A stretch of 64,000 bases of DNA from Adineta steineri. Taxonomy: Eukaryota > Rotifera > Eurotatoria > Adinetida > Adinetidae. The stretch covers positions 165,089-229,088 of the forward strand of contig CAJNOI010000146.1 in NCBI GenBank assembly GCA_905250115.1. The letters run 5' to 3'. Below, one piece after another: positions 12,087 through 22,409 of the stretch; the first letter of the stretch is position 1, and every line of letters begins with the position of its first letter. The notes under the pieces were generated by a model. The model had not been told where the DNA came from. It worked only from the letters and a program-made list of their open reading frames with translations, and made no database searches. The position numbers and the translations under genes were made by a program.

Positions 12087-12506
12087 TGTTTGTTATTTAT
12101 AATAATAAGTGTCGATGTTTTGATACGAGAGAAAAATGGGATATGTGTAAATAATCTTTATGAAGCGTTTGATATATTTAGTATTTCCAACGTTCTTTGA
12201 ATCCGTCTATAATAACACTAATCAAAAAATATCAAAGGAGTGTTAATTATATCATAGAAAAGAGGATTGAAGTAGTTCATGTATGAACATGTCGTTTTTC
12301 TAAAAATACTAAATCACTGTAACCCTACGGAACATTAGTCTCATTTACACAAAAGATAACATAAGTGAGAATATGATCGAAGAAGTTTAATAACGTAGAA
12401 AAGCTGAAAATAAAACTAACGAGTGTTTCATAAAAAACCTTGAGACAGTGGGTGAAGATGCAGTATGACATAAATACTCTCACTACAACAACACACACAC
12501 ACTCGT
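12087..12506. other. intergenic
   Basis: No gene seen. A short CA-rich stretch (about 12488-12502) precedes the tandem array. Confidence 0.4.
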
Positions 12507-12932
12507 GTAAGATATTCTAACGCGTTTTTTTTTGAATAATACCTCTTTTAACTAATCTTACCGTGTTATATATATAGCTATATATCGCACATAATTTCAC
12601 GCGTGAGATATTCTAATCCGTTTTCTTGAATAATATCGCTTCTGATTAATCTTGCCTTATTATCTATCGTTAGATGTTGCACACATTTTCACGCGTGAGA
12701 CATTCTTACGCATTTTTTTGAACAATATGACTTTTAATCAATTCTACCGTATCATATGTCATTAGATATTCCATACATTTTAATTCATGAGGTATTCTAA
12801 TGCGTTTCATCGAATAATATCGGTTCTAATTAATCTTATCGTATTATACGTCGTTAGATGCGGCATACATTTTCACGCGTGAAATATACTTACACATTTT
12901 TTTGAACAATATGACTTTTAACTAATCTTACC
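12507..12932. repeat. tandem array, about 4.6 units of ~92 bp
   Basis: Diverged units restart near 12511, 12607, 12699, 12791 and 12881. Each has GATATTCTAA-like, CGTTTTTTTGAATAAT-like, CTAATCTTACCGT-like and TCGTTAGATGTTGCACAC-like blocks and the palindrome CACGCGTGA. The last unit is cut at the inverted repeat that begins at 12933. Confidence 0.75.
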
Positions 12933-12996
12933 GTGGGTGTGACTAATTGGGAGCATTTATTTTTCAACCATCTACATACACGCCCATATCCTCAAG
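12933..12996. repeat. telomere-like inverted repeat (TLIR 4)
   Basis: CGTGGGTGTGACTAATTGGG faces ACACGCCCATATCCTCAAG. It starts exactly where the 92-bp array stops. Confidence 0.5.
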
Positions 12997-13358
12997 TAAT
13001 GGAAAGTGTATCTATGGTTGGTGATAGATGCACAACTCGAATTATTTTTGATTTTGATGCATAATATTCATGACTAGATACCATGTTTTCAACATATAAT
13101 TTTGGTGTACCATTCATTGTTGAATCATGGAGATGTAAGCAAGCACTTCTGAACAAGCTCAAGTTTCCAATCATTTCGATTTCTTCTCGACGAATATCTT
13201 TGGTAATTCTCAAGATTATACCTAAATGTCGACAATAGTCTTTGTAAAAAATTAGTAAAGGAAAAGAAATATGAATCGAAGATGCTTTCAAAGCGAAAAG
13301 TACAATATGACGTTAGTAAACCATTATCGTCAATGGTTTGCCAACACGATTGATTCAA
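12992..13358 (-). pseudogene. unidentified coding-like fragment
   Basis: Two overlapping open stretches (13358-13125 and 13291-12992) look protein-like, with segments such as HLGIILRITKDIRREEIEM and LFRSACLHLHDSTMNG. I cannot assign a family. The frames change midway and the downstream end runs into an inverted repeat, so it is probably a fragment. Confidence 0.2.
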
Positions 13359-13564
13359 TGAATAACTTGATGATTATGTCTAGCAGTGTAGAGTTTTGAA
13401 TATTCCATTAAAAAATTTATTACGAAGACTTTTTACATTGTTGACTATAGCCTTGAGTAAAGCTAGTTGTTATGCAAAATGTATAGCGACCATTAATTTA
13501 AAAAAATACTTGTAATATTTGGTTTTAAGGAATTTCTTAAATATTTTTTTGTATTTAATAATTA

Positions 13565-13632
13565 AGGGTGTGGGTGTGCGCCATAGTTAAGAAAACACAA
13601 ACATTCTCACTTAACTACACCCACACCCTCAA
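13565..13632. repeat. telomere-like inverted repeat (TLIR 5) at duplication edge
   Basis: GGGTGTGGGTGTGCGCCATA faces TAACTACACCCACACCCTCA, a near-complete hairpin. It ends one base before the second copy of the 950-bp duplication begins (13634). Confidence 0.75.
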
Positions 13633-13633
13633 G

Positions 13634-14583
13634 ATACAACGAAGGATTCTCATCCAGTAGATGCCGTTTCTCTAGAATTTATACAAAATGTTTGTTCACT
13701 CTTGTATTGAACTATCAGGTCTTATAGTTGTCTTTAATGTCCAACAGAGAAAAATAACCTACATTTTTTATGACAATTCAAATTTTTTCAATGACACTTG
13801 TACTGATGGAAAACCATACTAGTTGCATTTGAAAGAGAGAAGGTTGTGCATGATATACTTTTGTCAACTGATTTTGTTTTTTTCATTATAAAAATAGAAG
13901 AAATCAATCACATTCATTGGTAGAGCTGCTCTCATCAGCTTACTAAACAAGAGGAAACCTTTTTTTTGCAATTCATGTATATAGTCGGCTGAAAAATTAA
14001 TTAAAAAAATTGTATATTTTTTATTCATTTCAATCTGTTTCAAACGAGAGAAAGACGTATGGAATTATCGCGCCTCTCGCTAGCATCTTATCGATCTCGT
14101 ATCACACACTCGAGTACAAATGCGTCCCACTTAGTTCATCGTGTCGGCAGTGTTAGTTCACGGCCCACATCGATCATAAAGTTATCTCATGTTTCATCAG
14201 CTCCTTATCGGCCTCGTATCACGCGGGTAGGTCAAAGAGATCTTAGGTTGACTCATCGTAAGAAGAATTTAAAACCTCAAATGAGAACCACCGTGGAACG
14301 TTTGAGTAAGTCATCAGCTTCCTCTCGTCGTCGCATCGTGCCCATTAATCAACGAGATTTTGAATCTATTCGTGATGCCACGAGTATTGGTTCTCGAACT
14401 GCACGAGTAAGTTTGTCTATCAATATGAAATCAGTCTATCTAAACTTACGTTTCTATTTCATAGTCAAACAAGAGTTCGATACATACAAGAAATGGTATA
14501 TCACTACCAAACATCAGTGATCGCTCGAATATATTTGATCAAAAATCTCAAGCGAATAAAAAACGAAAAAAGTAGGTCATCTT
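13634..14583. repeat. 950-bp duplicated segment, copy 2
   Basis: Same sequence as 5326-6275 at a constant offset. Here it continues without interruption into the rest of the gene at 14059. Confidence 0.85.
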
Positions 14584-16915
14584 CTATACCATACATTTAA
14601 AACTTATAAACTACTGTTTATTTCTAAAGTAATATATCTTAAGATTGTTTTTGAACAAGTTTAAAAAAAACAAGAATTATTATTCGATAAAACTTTTACA
14701 AAATTTGTTATTTATTCGAATCACTCTATTTAGAAAACGTATGTTGGCACCAGCATGGCTTTTGTTTTGTAGTTTGCTTTGTGCTGCTCTGCTCTTAGCT
14801 GCAATCGCTAGCATACTTGTTGTTATGTTATGTGCGTATACATTTTACGATATTTCCTACTTATCTAATTTTTCATTTAATTACATAAACGAAAATAGTA
14901 CCCAAGCCGTTGGTATCAACATCGACGACAGGGACGAGTGAGTAATTCAATTATATATTAAGTGCATAGTTCTAGATAAAATAGCTGGAATTGTTAAGAA
15001 GAGAATCTATAGAAATTATCTTCGAGACACGTAACGATCAATTCTTGCCTACGTTGAAATATACAGAATAATACATAAAACAAGAATTATTCATCACTAC
15101 AATGAAATAATGATCACGAGCACGTACTATCTGATAGTTTATATTTTTAGTCTCTTAAGGAATAGGCACAGTCATTCACGTACTGATGAGCCGTTCCTAA
15201 AGGAGTTCGCATAGTAATTATTTTTAAAATAAATACATATAATCTAGGATTTTATTATAAAAATAATAATTGAATTTTCTTTGTCATAAAATATGTAAAT
15301 TTAATTATGAATATATTATTTTGAAGCAACTCAATGATTCTTATCAAGAATCAGTATAACTACTTTTCAATTTAATTTTCATATCGATAAAAACCGATAG
15401 AATATAACAAACATCTATTGTTTACTATATTTTTCACTAATTATTTTCTGTTTGTCAAATATTTTTCTTCGATAGGCAGAATACGATAATGATTTTAAAA
15501 TGTTAATCTTAATTTATATAATGAGTCTTGTACATCACAGCAGCAAGAGAAATACAATTAGAATTATAAAAAACTGAATAAATGTCATCATCAAGATTTA
15601 TAGCGGAGTTTCTGTATTAGTCTATCGTCACGTCTATATACTACAATTGTTAATTATAGGTACGACATCAACTTCTAGTACAAGCGCGACTTCAACTTCT
15701 AGTACAAGCACGACTTCAAGTACTAGTACTAGTTCGTCTTCAACTACTAGCACAAGCTCGACTTCAACTTCAAGTACAAGCTCGAGTTCAACCAGTAGGA
15801 AATCATTACTATTAATATCATAATCACTCTAATCTAATGTTGATTTTTAGCGTCGAAAACGACTAGTACAAGTACAAGTTCTACGACGAGTGAGCTTATT
15901 TTTTTTGAAATACACTAATTACGTATGATCCTACATTTATAACAGGTACAGCAACGACAACATCGTCAACATCAGCGACGACTTCGACAACATCAAAGAC
16001 TACTACCACAAGTGTAACAAGTAAGTAGTGTTCATGCATCAAGTTATCTAGAAACTTTTCTGTATAACAAGCAATTAACTATTATCGAAAAGTTCAAATA
16101 CAACTAGAAATGTTAATAAGACAAACTTGACATCAGGTTTTGCTTCTCGCGACACAAAATTATATGACACATTTGCAGTTTTCTGTATAAATTTTAACGT
16201 AGATGTAGTAAAAAGACATGTATCAGCATGATTGTTAGTTCTAATATGCAAAAAATGTCGTCTCTCTTCAAACTATGAATTGATATTTATAATTTTCACT
16301 GTTTGTAGCGAGTACAGCAACAACTACCACAACGACAACTACTACAACGACAACAGGTAAGTTTATTAGTATCAATATTGTTCATTTTTACAATTGATTG
16401 TAGTAATGATATGCACCGGCGGAAACAGTATTACTTCTGGAGCTTTTATATCTCTATCTGGAACAAATCCGTCTTTTTATACTCAATACAATTACAGCTA
16501 TGTAGCAATGACTACATCACCAATTCTTATGTTCGCATTCGAAACCGATTTGAATAGTAACTATTTTTTAGACAGTGTATCTGTCACCAAGGCTACTGTG
16601 CCATCTATTCAGTTACTTCAAAATTCAGGTTTTGAAAATTCAACCACACAGTTGAATGGGTGGGTATTATCGTGTAATGCAACATGTAGTGCAGGTGCTG
16701 GTGGACAAGCAACTTATGGCACTAACTGCTATTTATCAACTGGTAACTGCTTTTTGGCCGATTGTCCTGATACTTCTGGTACTGGTGCGGTTGTTTTTCT
16801 AGGCCAAGCCTTTTCGGCCACCATTGGTATTACTTACACAATATCTTTTCGACTAAAAATGGCTTATGGAGGAAGTGGCAGTAGTAATACTAAATTCACT
16901 GCATCTATCCGATAA
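14059..16915 (+). CDS. type II membrane protein: Ser/Arg tail, TM, Ser/Thr stalk, galactose-binding-like ectodomain
   Basis: Exons inferred from splice signals and frame: 14059-14406, 14465-14571, 14734 to about 14911, 15660-15794, 15851-15889, 15946-16020, 16309-16356, 16404-16915. The end of exon 3 is uncertain (weak donor near 14912, or a missed small exon). The product has a basic Ser/Arg-rich cytosolic N-terminus and one TM (MLAPAWLLFCSLLCAALLLA and following). A stalk of Thr/Ser repeats is built from four small exons that all begin and end in phase 1. The C-terminal domain of about 170 residues contains QLLQNSGFENSTTQLNGW, the NxGFE...GW pattern of DUF642/CBM4-like galactose-binding folds, plus several Cys. 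Likely a cell-surface sugar-binding protein. The family name is an inference from the motif. Confidence 0.65.
15660..16356 (+). repeat. Thr/Ser stalk-coding repeats in symmetric small exons
   Basis: Imperfect ACNACTTCNAGTACAAG-type repeats in exons of 135, 39, 75 and 48 nt, each length a multiple of three and each flanked by phase-1 introns. They can be gained or lost without changing frame. Confidence 0.6.
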
Positions 16916-17608
16916 AAACATGAATAAACACAAATGTGTATAATTTTTTTCTACGTTTGAGCTGGATGATAATATTGTCAAATGAACATTTTTTAGCGAA
17001 AATAATTTTCATTTCATTTTTGGGTGTGGGTGTAGATGAGAGATCAAGACTATACCTACATATACCCTTGTAATAATCAAATAAATTTAACAGAACATCA
17101 TGTAATTCCAATAATATCTTATTAAGAAACATTAAATTATAAAATTACAAAAGAGATCCAAATAGAAGATTTATTATTCGGTTTAGTTAGTAATAAATTC
17201 AAACCTTGTCAAGTAATCAAGATGAAAGGTACGCGATTAATTAATCAAATGTTAGCAAGCTCATTTGTACATATCAATAATCATCATATAACACAATTGT
17301 ATGTTTTTTGTTCGTTATTATTATGAACTGATTCGATTTTGTATATACAAAATGCAAGTTATTTTCAAACCGATATTTTTACGTTAACGTAACCTTTTCG
17401 CGACATTATCCTTTTATTATTCTGAGATTTTTTTTTGGTCAAATCTTTTAGTTATTAAAAAAATATATTAAAACAAAGAAAAATGAATACTCTTCGTTTC
17501 ACTACTGAAATTGACTCGTACATGCATATATAACAAAGTGTATATTATGATTAGTAAACACAACAAACATCAAAATTACATTTGAAAGTAGAAGAAACAA
17601 AAGAGCAA
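16916..17608. other. intergenic
   Basis: AT-rich; contains the inverted repeat at 17021-17069. The open frame at 16905-17132 (-) crosses that repeat and is not credible. Confidence 0.45.
17021..17069. repeat. telomere-like inverted repeat (TLIR 6)
   Basis: TGGGTGTGGGTGTAGATGAG faces TATACCTACATATACCC. Confidence 0.55.
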
Positions 17609-18047
17609 TTAATTTTTTGCATGATGCTTAATAATGACATGAATTTCACCTTTAGAACGAAGACCAAGCATACTCGGCAGTGTGACCCATGCATTATAAC
17701 ATTCCTTTCCAAACACATGTTTTTTCAAATCAATTTTTGCTGAACCAATCGAATCTCGACCCACAGCATCATCATCATACACATGGAGATGTAAATAATC
17801 AGTCTTGTTTTGTAAATTACTGAAATAATAGAAAAGATGAAAATCATAATAGTGAAAATTGACCTTACAAAGTAAATTTTTGATTCCATGTTGGATTATC
17901 TGTATCTTTAGCAATATTTGTTCGTTGTTTGTAATCTTTGTCCAAATAAACTTCAACATATGCATCATTCTTACCTACGATGTCTTGATCTTTAAGATTA
18001 CGACCTTCGATAATAGTTACATCGAGAGTACCCTGTACCTGACCCAT
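17609..18047 (-). CDS. small single C2-domain protein, copy 1
   Basis: Exons 18047-17869 and 17819-17609 (intron 49 bp, GTAAGG...TTTCAG, phase 2) give about 129 residues, almost exactly one C2 domain, which binds calcium and membrane phospholipid. Loop 1 has LKDQDIVGKNDAYVEVYL with two acidic ligands. The central strand has DNPTWNQKFTL. Loop 3 has HVYDDDAVGRDSIGSAKIDL with the usual run of Asp. There is no signal peptide or TM, so it is probably a cytosolic calcium sensor or membrane adaptor. A close paralogue lies at 20234 with the same intron; the two share flanking DNA, so they come from one duplication. Confidence 0.85.
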
Positions 18048-18735
18048 TTCTGTTCGATATTTGTTGCAAATGATTAAGTGAATGATGAAAAATATCTCTA
18101 TATGAAATAAGAAATACGTTGACTTTTATTTATTAACAATGAGACAACAGCTGGTCGTTTCTTTCGTTCTTTTTTTCTGAATATTTCAATATTCAGATTA
18201 GTTCGACACACACAATCATCGTTCTTAAACATTAGCTCCACATCTGTGGCGATAATAATTGTATGACTATTTAGAGAAAGAAAAAAGTAACTTAAAGAAA
18301 CACTAAATGATTACAAATGTGCTGTTCTATTTTTTATTCGATTGTGAAATTATATAAATCAGTTATATGCTATTGATGAACTGTTTCTTTGAAACAGTGT
18401 GCTCTCATATTCTTAAATAATGTATAATGATTGAGTGCGCATGAAGGATATATGTACAACATATACACCCATTCACCTATTTTTCTCGAATAATAATGTA
18501 ACAATATCAGATTTATCCAATACCAGAATACTCAATACAGTGAATTGTGATAATACGATCACCACTTATGAAAAAATCAAAACATTTCGTCAATAGATGT
18601 GGATATTCTATTTAATGCATACCCACCGAACTTGTTTAAAATAACGCGAGAGAATGAGTTAAATATTAATGTCAAAATACGAATATGACACCGTGAACTT
18701 ATGCCTTTGAATGTTTTGTTTGCCAGGAAATAGAA
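18048..18735. other. intergenic, duplicated flank
   Basis: The part up to about 18405 is matched downstream of the second C2 gene (about 20682-21010), with the shared block AACATTAGCTCCACATCTGT. No gene seen in the rest. Confidence 0.5.
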
Positions 18736-19662
18736 TCAAGTGATAATGTCTTTTCTCAAATTCACAGAATATCGATGATGAGAATGTGGTAAGTTCCATT
18801 CCGACATATTCTGTATACTTGTAACACGTATTCCAAGAGATCTTATTCTATTTTCTGACCAAAATGATGGTGAAATAATAATATTACATGAGACCTTGCC
18901 ATAGGCATCGAATGGTATCATAGTGAAACACATCGATGCACCAGGTTTCGCGATACGTACTAATTCTTTCATTAAATTTTCGATACTGTCCAGTGATGGA
19001 AAATAACAAATAACACCCGAAGCAATAATATGATCGATTGTATTATTATCAATCATACTGTAGTCATTATTCGTTACAGTATAAAGTTTCATACGATCTG
19101 GTGGTAAGATGGTTCGAGCAATAAGAACAGCACTTGTAACAATATCAGTTCCAACACCTTTAGCATATGGGTATTGAAGTAATAATCGACGTGAAAAGGC
19201 ACCTACACCCACGCCTAATTCAAAAAAGGTAAAATTTTTAGTTGATGACATCGGTGGATCAAGCTTAGCAATGGTATTATTGACAAAGTTACGCCAGCCT
19301 TGTGCATTAAAATTACTCCAGTGCGAAAGATGATGTAGTTTATCATCGAGTTCATTAGCTGACCATTGTTGAACCTTGCTAGAGTTTGATAAAACTTCTT
19401 GAAACCAATTTTGGATTCCTATCACAATAGCAGGAGCACGTGTTGTTACCGGAAATGTTTGTTTGTTTGACGAAGTAGTCATCAGCTTGTTGAAAAGAGC
19501 AGATGATGTTGAAATGAGACCTTGTGGTACCACCAGTTTACGCGTCACTTGAATGCCATTCTGTAAATTAGATTGCCTTCGGAAAACAAGCAAATACGCA
19601 CCAAAAACAAGAATTATTAAAAAGGAACTTAGTCGATAACGCATGTCGATAATTACAAGCAA
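18736..19662 (-). CDS. membrane-anchored class I SAM-dependent methyltransferase
   Basis: Single exon, 308 residues. A short basic N-terminus and one TM (RLSSFLIILVFGAYLLVF) make a type II, probably Golgi or ER, anchor. A linker of about 100 residues with a Trp-rich segment precedes the catalytic domain. Motif I is FFELGVGVGAFSRRLL (SAM-binding Gly-rich loop), motif II ends in GVGTDIV with the acidic residue, and the post-I/motif IV region is DHIIASGVICYFPSLDSIEN. Then comes LMKELVRIAKPGASMCF, typical of Methyltransf_11/23 families. The substrate cannot be told. The start could be Met at 19662 or the internal MRYRL at 19644. It sits between the two C2 gene copies. Confidence 0.8.
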   Translation of the reverse strand: MLVIIDMRYRLSSFLIILVFGAYLLVFRRQSNLQNGIQVTRKLVVPQGLISTSSALFNKLMTTSSNKQTFPVTTRAPAIVIGIQNWFQEVLSNSSKVQQWSANELDDKLHHLSHWSNFNAQGWRNFVNNTIAKLDPPMSSTKNFTFFELGVGVGAFSRRLLLQYPYAKGVGTDIVTSAVLIARTILPPDRMKLYTVTNNDYSMIDNNTIDHIIASGVICYFPSLDSIENLMKELVRIAKPGASMCFTMIPFDAYGKVSCNIIISPSFWSENRIRSLGIRVTSIQNMSEWNLPHSHHRYSVNLRKDIIT

Positions 19663-20233
19663 AGTACTTTTCCGTTTAATTATTAACTTATTGCTTGTTT
19701 ATTATTTCTTTGTAAGAAAAAATAAATTTCAAAATGAGAAGATCTAAAAAAGAAGATTTGAAATAGTATCTTTTAAAAAATAGTTAAGTAAAAGCTTTCT
19801 ACATAATCGAATATCTAAAAAGTTTTAGGTAAAAATATTTTTATTCTAATACAAACATAAGAACTGATTCAAAAACAGCTTTCATTGTAAAGAAAATACT
19901 GGGCTTTCGAAACTGTTATCAAACAGTGCTTCATACTACAAGATAGCCGAAAGCTAGAGCATTCTTTCTAAATGTCTAAATAATGAATATTTGATAAGAG
20001 CAGACAATATTTATCAATATTATGAACTCTGTAAGTATCTTCTACTTTCAAATGGATATATTTTTCTAAAAAAACAGATTTCATTGGCATTCTATCCATA
20101 TTCTCAAATCAAATCTTAATATAGACTATTTGGATTAGATTAATAAAGTTCTCTCCAGAATTATTTATATTATAATTAATAAATAGAACACACATCAAAA
20201 TTACATTTGAAAGTAGCAGAAACAAAAGAGCAC
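19663..20233. other. intergenic
   Basis: AT-rich, no gene seen. The last ~45 bp begin the duplicated flank of the second C2 gene. Confidence 0.5.
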
Positions 20234-20681
20234 TTATTTTTTTGCATGATGCTTAACAATGACATGAATTTCACCTTTGGAAAGAAGACCAAGCATAGCC
20301 GGTAGTGTGACCCATGCATTATGACATTCTTTTCCAAACACATATTTTTTCAAATCAATTTTTGCTGAACCAATCGAATCTCGACCCATGGTATCATCAT
20401 CATACACATCCAAGTATAAAGAATCATTATTGTCTTGTAAATTACTGAAATAATAGAAAAGATGAATAAGATGTAAGTCATAATGATGAAAGTTGAACTT
20501 ACAAAGTAAATTTTTGATTCCATGTTGGATTATTTGTATCTTTAACAATAGTTGTTCGTTGTTTATAATCTTTGTCCAAATAAACTTCGACATATGCATC
20601 ATTCTTGCCTATGATATCGTTATCTTCAAGATTACGACCTTCGACAATAGTTACAGCGAGAGTGCTCTGTACCTGACCCAT
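20234..20681 (-). CDS. small single C2-domain protein, copy 2
   Basis: Exons 20681-20503 and 20444-20234 (intron 58 bp, GTAAGT...TTTCAG, same position and phase as copy 1), about 129 residues. Loop 1 is LEDNDIIGKNDAYVEVYL and loop 3 DVYDDDTMGRDSIGSAKIDL, keeping all the Asp calcium ligands. Most differences from copy 1 are conservative (for example LHLHVYDDDAV against LYLDVYDDDTM), which suggests both copies are under selection. No signal peptide or TM. Confidence 0.85.
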
Positions 20682-22409
20682 TTTTGTTCGATATTTGTTA
20701 CAAATGATTAGATGAATAAGAGATACGTTTAATTTTATCTATTAACAATGAGACAACAGCTGGCTTTTTTCGTTCTTCTTTTTTTTTCTGAATATTTCAA
20801 TATTCACAGTAGTAGAACAGATAAAATCATCATTCTCAAAACATTAGCTCCACATCTGTGGCGATAATGATTGTATGACTATTTAGAAAAGAAAAAAGTA
20901 ACTTAAAGAAACACTAAATGATTACGAATGTACTATTCTATTTTTTATTCGGTTGTAGAATTATATAAATCAATTATAAGCAGTTGATGACAAATTTCTT
21001 TGAAATAGATGAGCGCAAAATGAAGATAATTACTCACACCCTTACCAAATTCATAGCATGTGTCATATATTAAAGCACTCAGAGAACAATACAGATAATG
21101 AAATGATAGCATAAAACTAAGTAGAAAGAACCCATATATTAAATAAATAGACCAAATCGAGGACATGATTAAATCTCATTCACTCGCATAAAATTAATAG
21201 TTTGATATAGAAGTGAAACTGAAACCAGCAATATCAATGAAAAGTAAATGAAATATTAGTTAAAATATACTGAATATAAGAACTTGACATGGCAGTAATG
21301 TGATAGAAGGATTATAAATCCATTGACATATGAGAAAGTAAGATCTATGACAAAAGATTAAAAGTGTTGATGAGTGAGAGCAAGTAAGGGTAGGTATCTT
21401 TTCATTTACTTACACATCCATCAAATGACATCCAAACGGTAGTTTTTAATATGTGTTTTTGAATTGTCACTGATCTGTTATCACATTAGAGAAAGAAGTT
21501 TATTACAATTTTAACAAACACAAAGAAACAGAACAATCAACAAAATATAAGATATAAAATCAATTTATTGGCCTATGAGAAAGTCGATCATTTTTTATTA
21601 CTTTTTTGAGTGGAGTAATACATGTGATTTACTTTTGAAAACAATATATGAAAGTTCTTCTGTTTTTTTTCTATTTAGTTTATACATTAATAAATGACGA
21701 GAGAAATTTCTGAGTACACACATAAAACATTGATCAACAAAGTTGTGCTGATCTTACATATAGTAAAAAAGCAGTAACTATTAATTCTCCTTTCATCACT
21801 TATCAGAAAATTGAATCTTTGCAACTTAGGATTAGATATAAAAATAAAAGATCATCCTAAATTGCATGATCAATCAATTCCTCGACTCAATATTTCACGA
21901 TAAATATCGACTTACACAATAGTAGCAGGAAATTTATATGTTGTCAAATATTTGATATTATTATTTCAATCTCCTTCCAGTAAATCACATCATTATCCAT
22001 TGAAGTCAAATGGTTGGATGAGGGCAAAGGATAAATATACAATATTCTCATACCCCACATCCACCATGAAATTTAAACAAACAAATACTAAAGAAATCTC
22101 AGATGCATAATCTTTGAATCTTCTAAAAATAAATAACAATATTCAAAAACTGTACGGGTTGCAATTCTGTTTATTTGAATTTAATCGAAATGAAATTTCA
22201 CATTTCTAGTATTCATCTTTCTCTATCATAATTGAATATTTCTTTCGACAATCATTCATGGAGAAGTTGAAATGATTCGAGTAGCAAGAATAGCTGGTTT
22301 ATTCATATGAAATGTTGAAATACAGAAAAAAAACGAGACAAAAAGCAAATTATGAATATATAATTGGTGGCGGGTATAATGTAAGTTATGTGGTTCATGT
22401 ATATTGCTC
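20682..22409. other. intergenic, no gene seen
   Basis: The first ~330 bp are the duplicated C2 flank. The open frame at 20945-21166 (-) is hydrophobic but unrecognised. A weak telomere-like pair lies near 22017-22072. Confidence 0.4.

Noticed and set aside
12507-12932. CRISPR-like array
   Set aside because: Units repeat along their whole length with no unique spacers; it is an ordinary tandem repeat in animal DNA.
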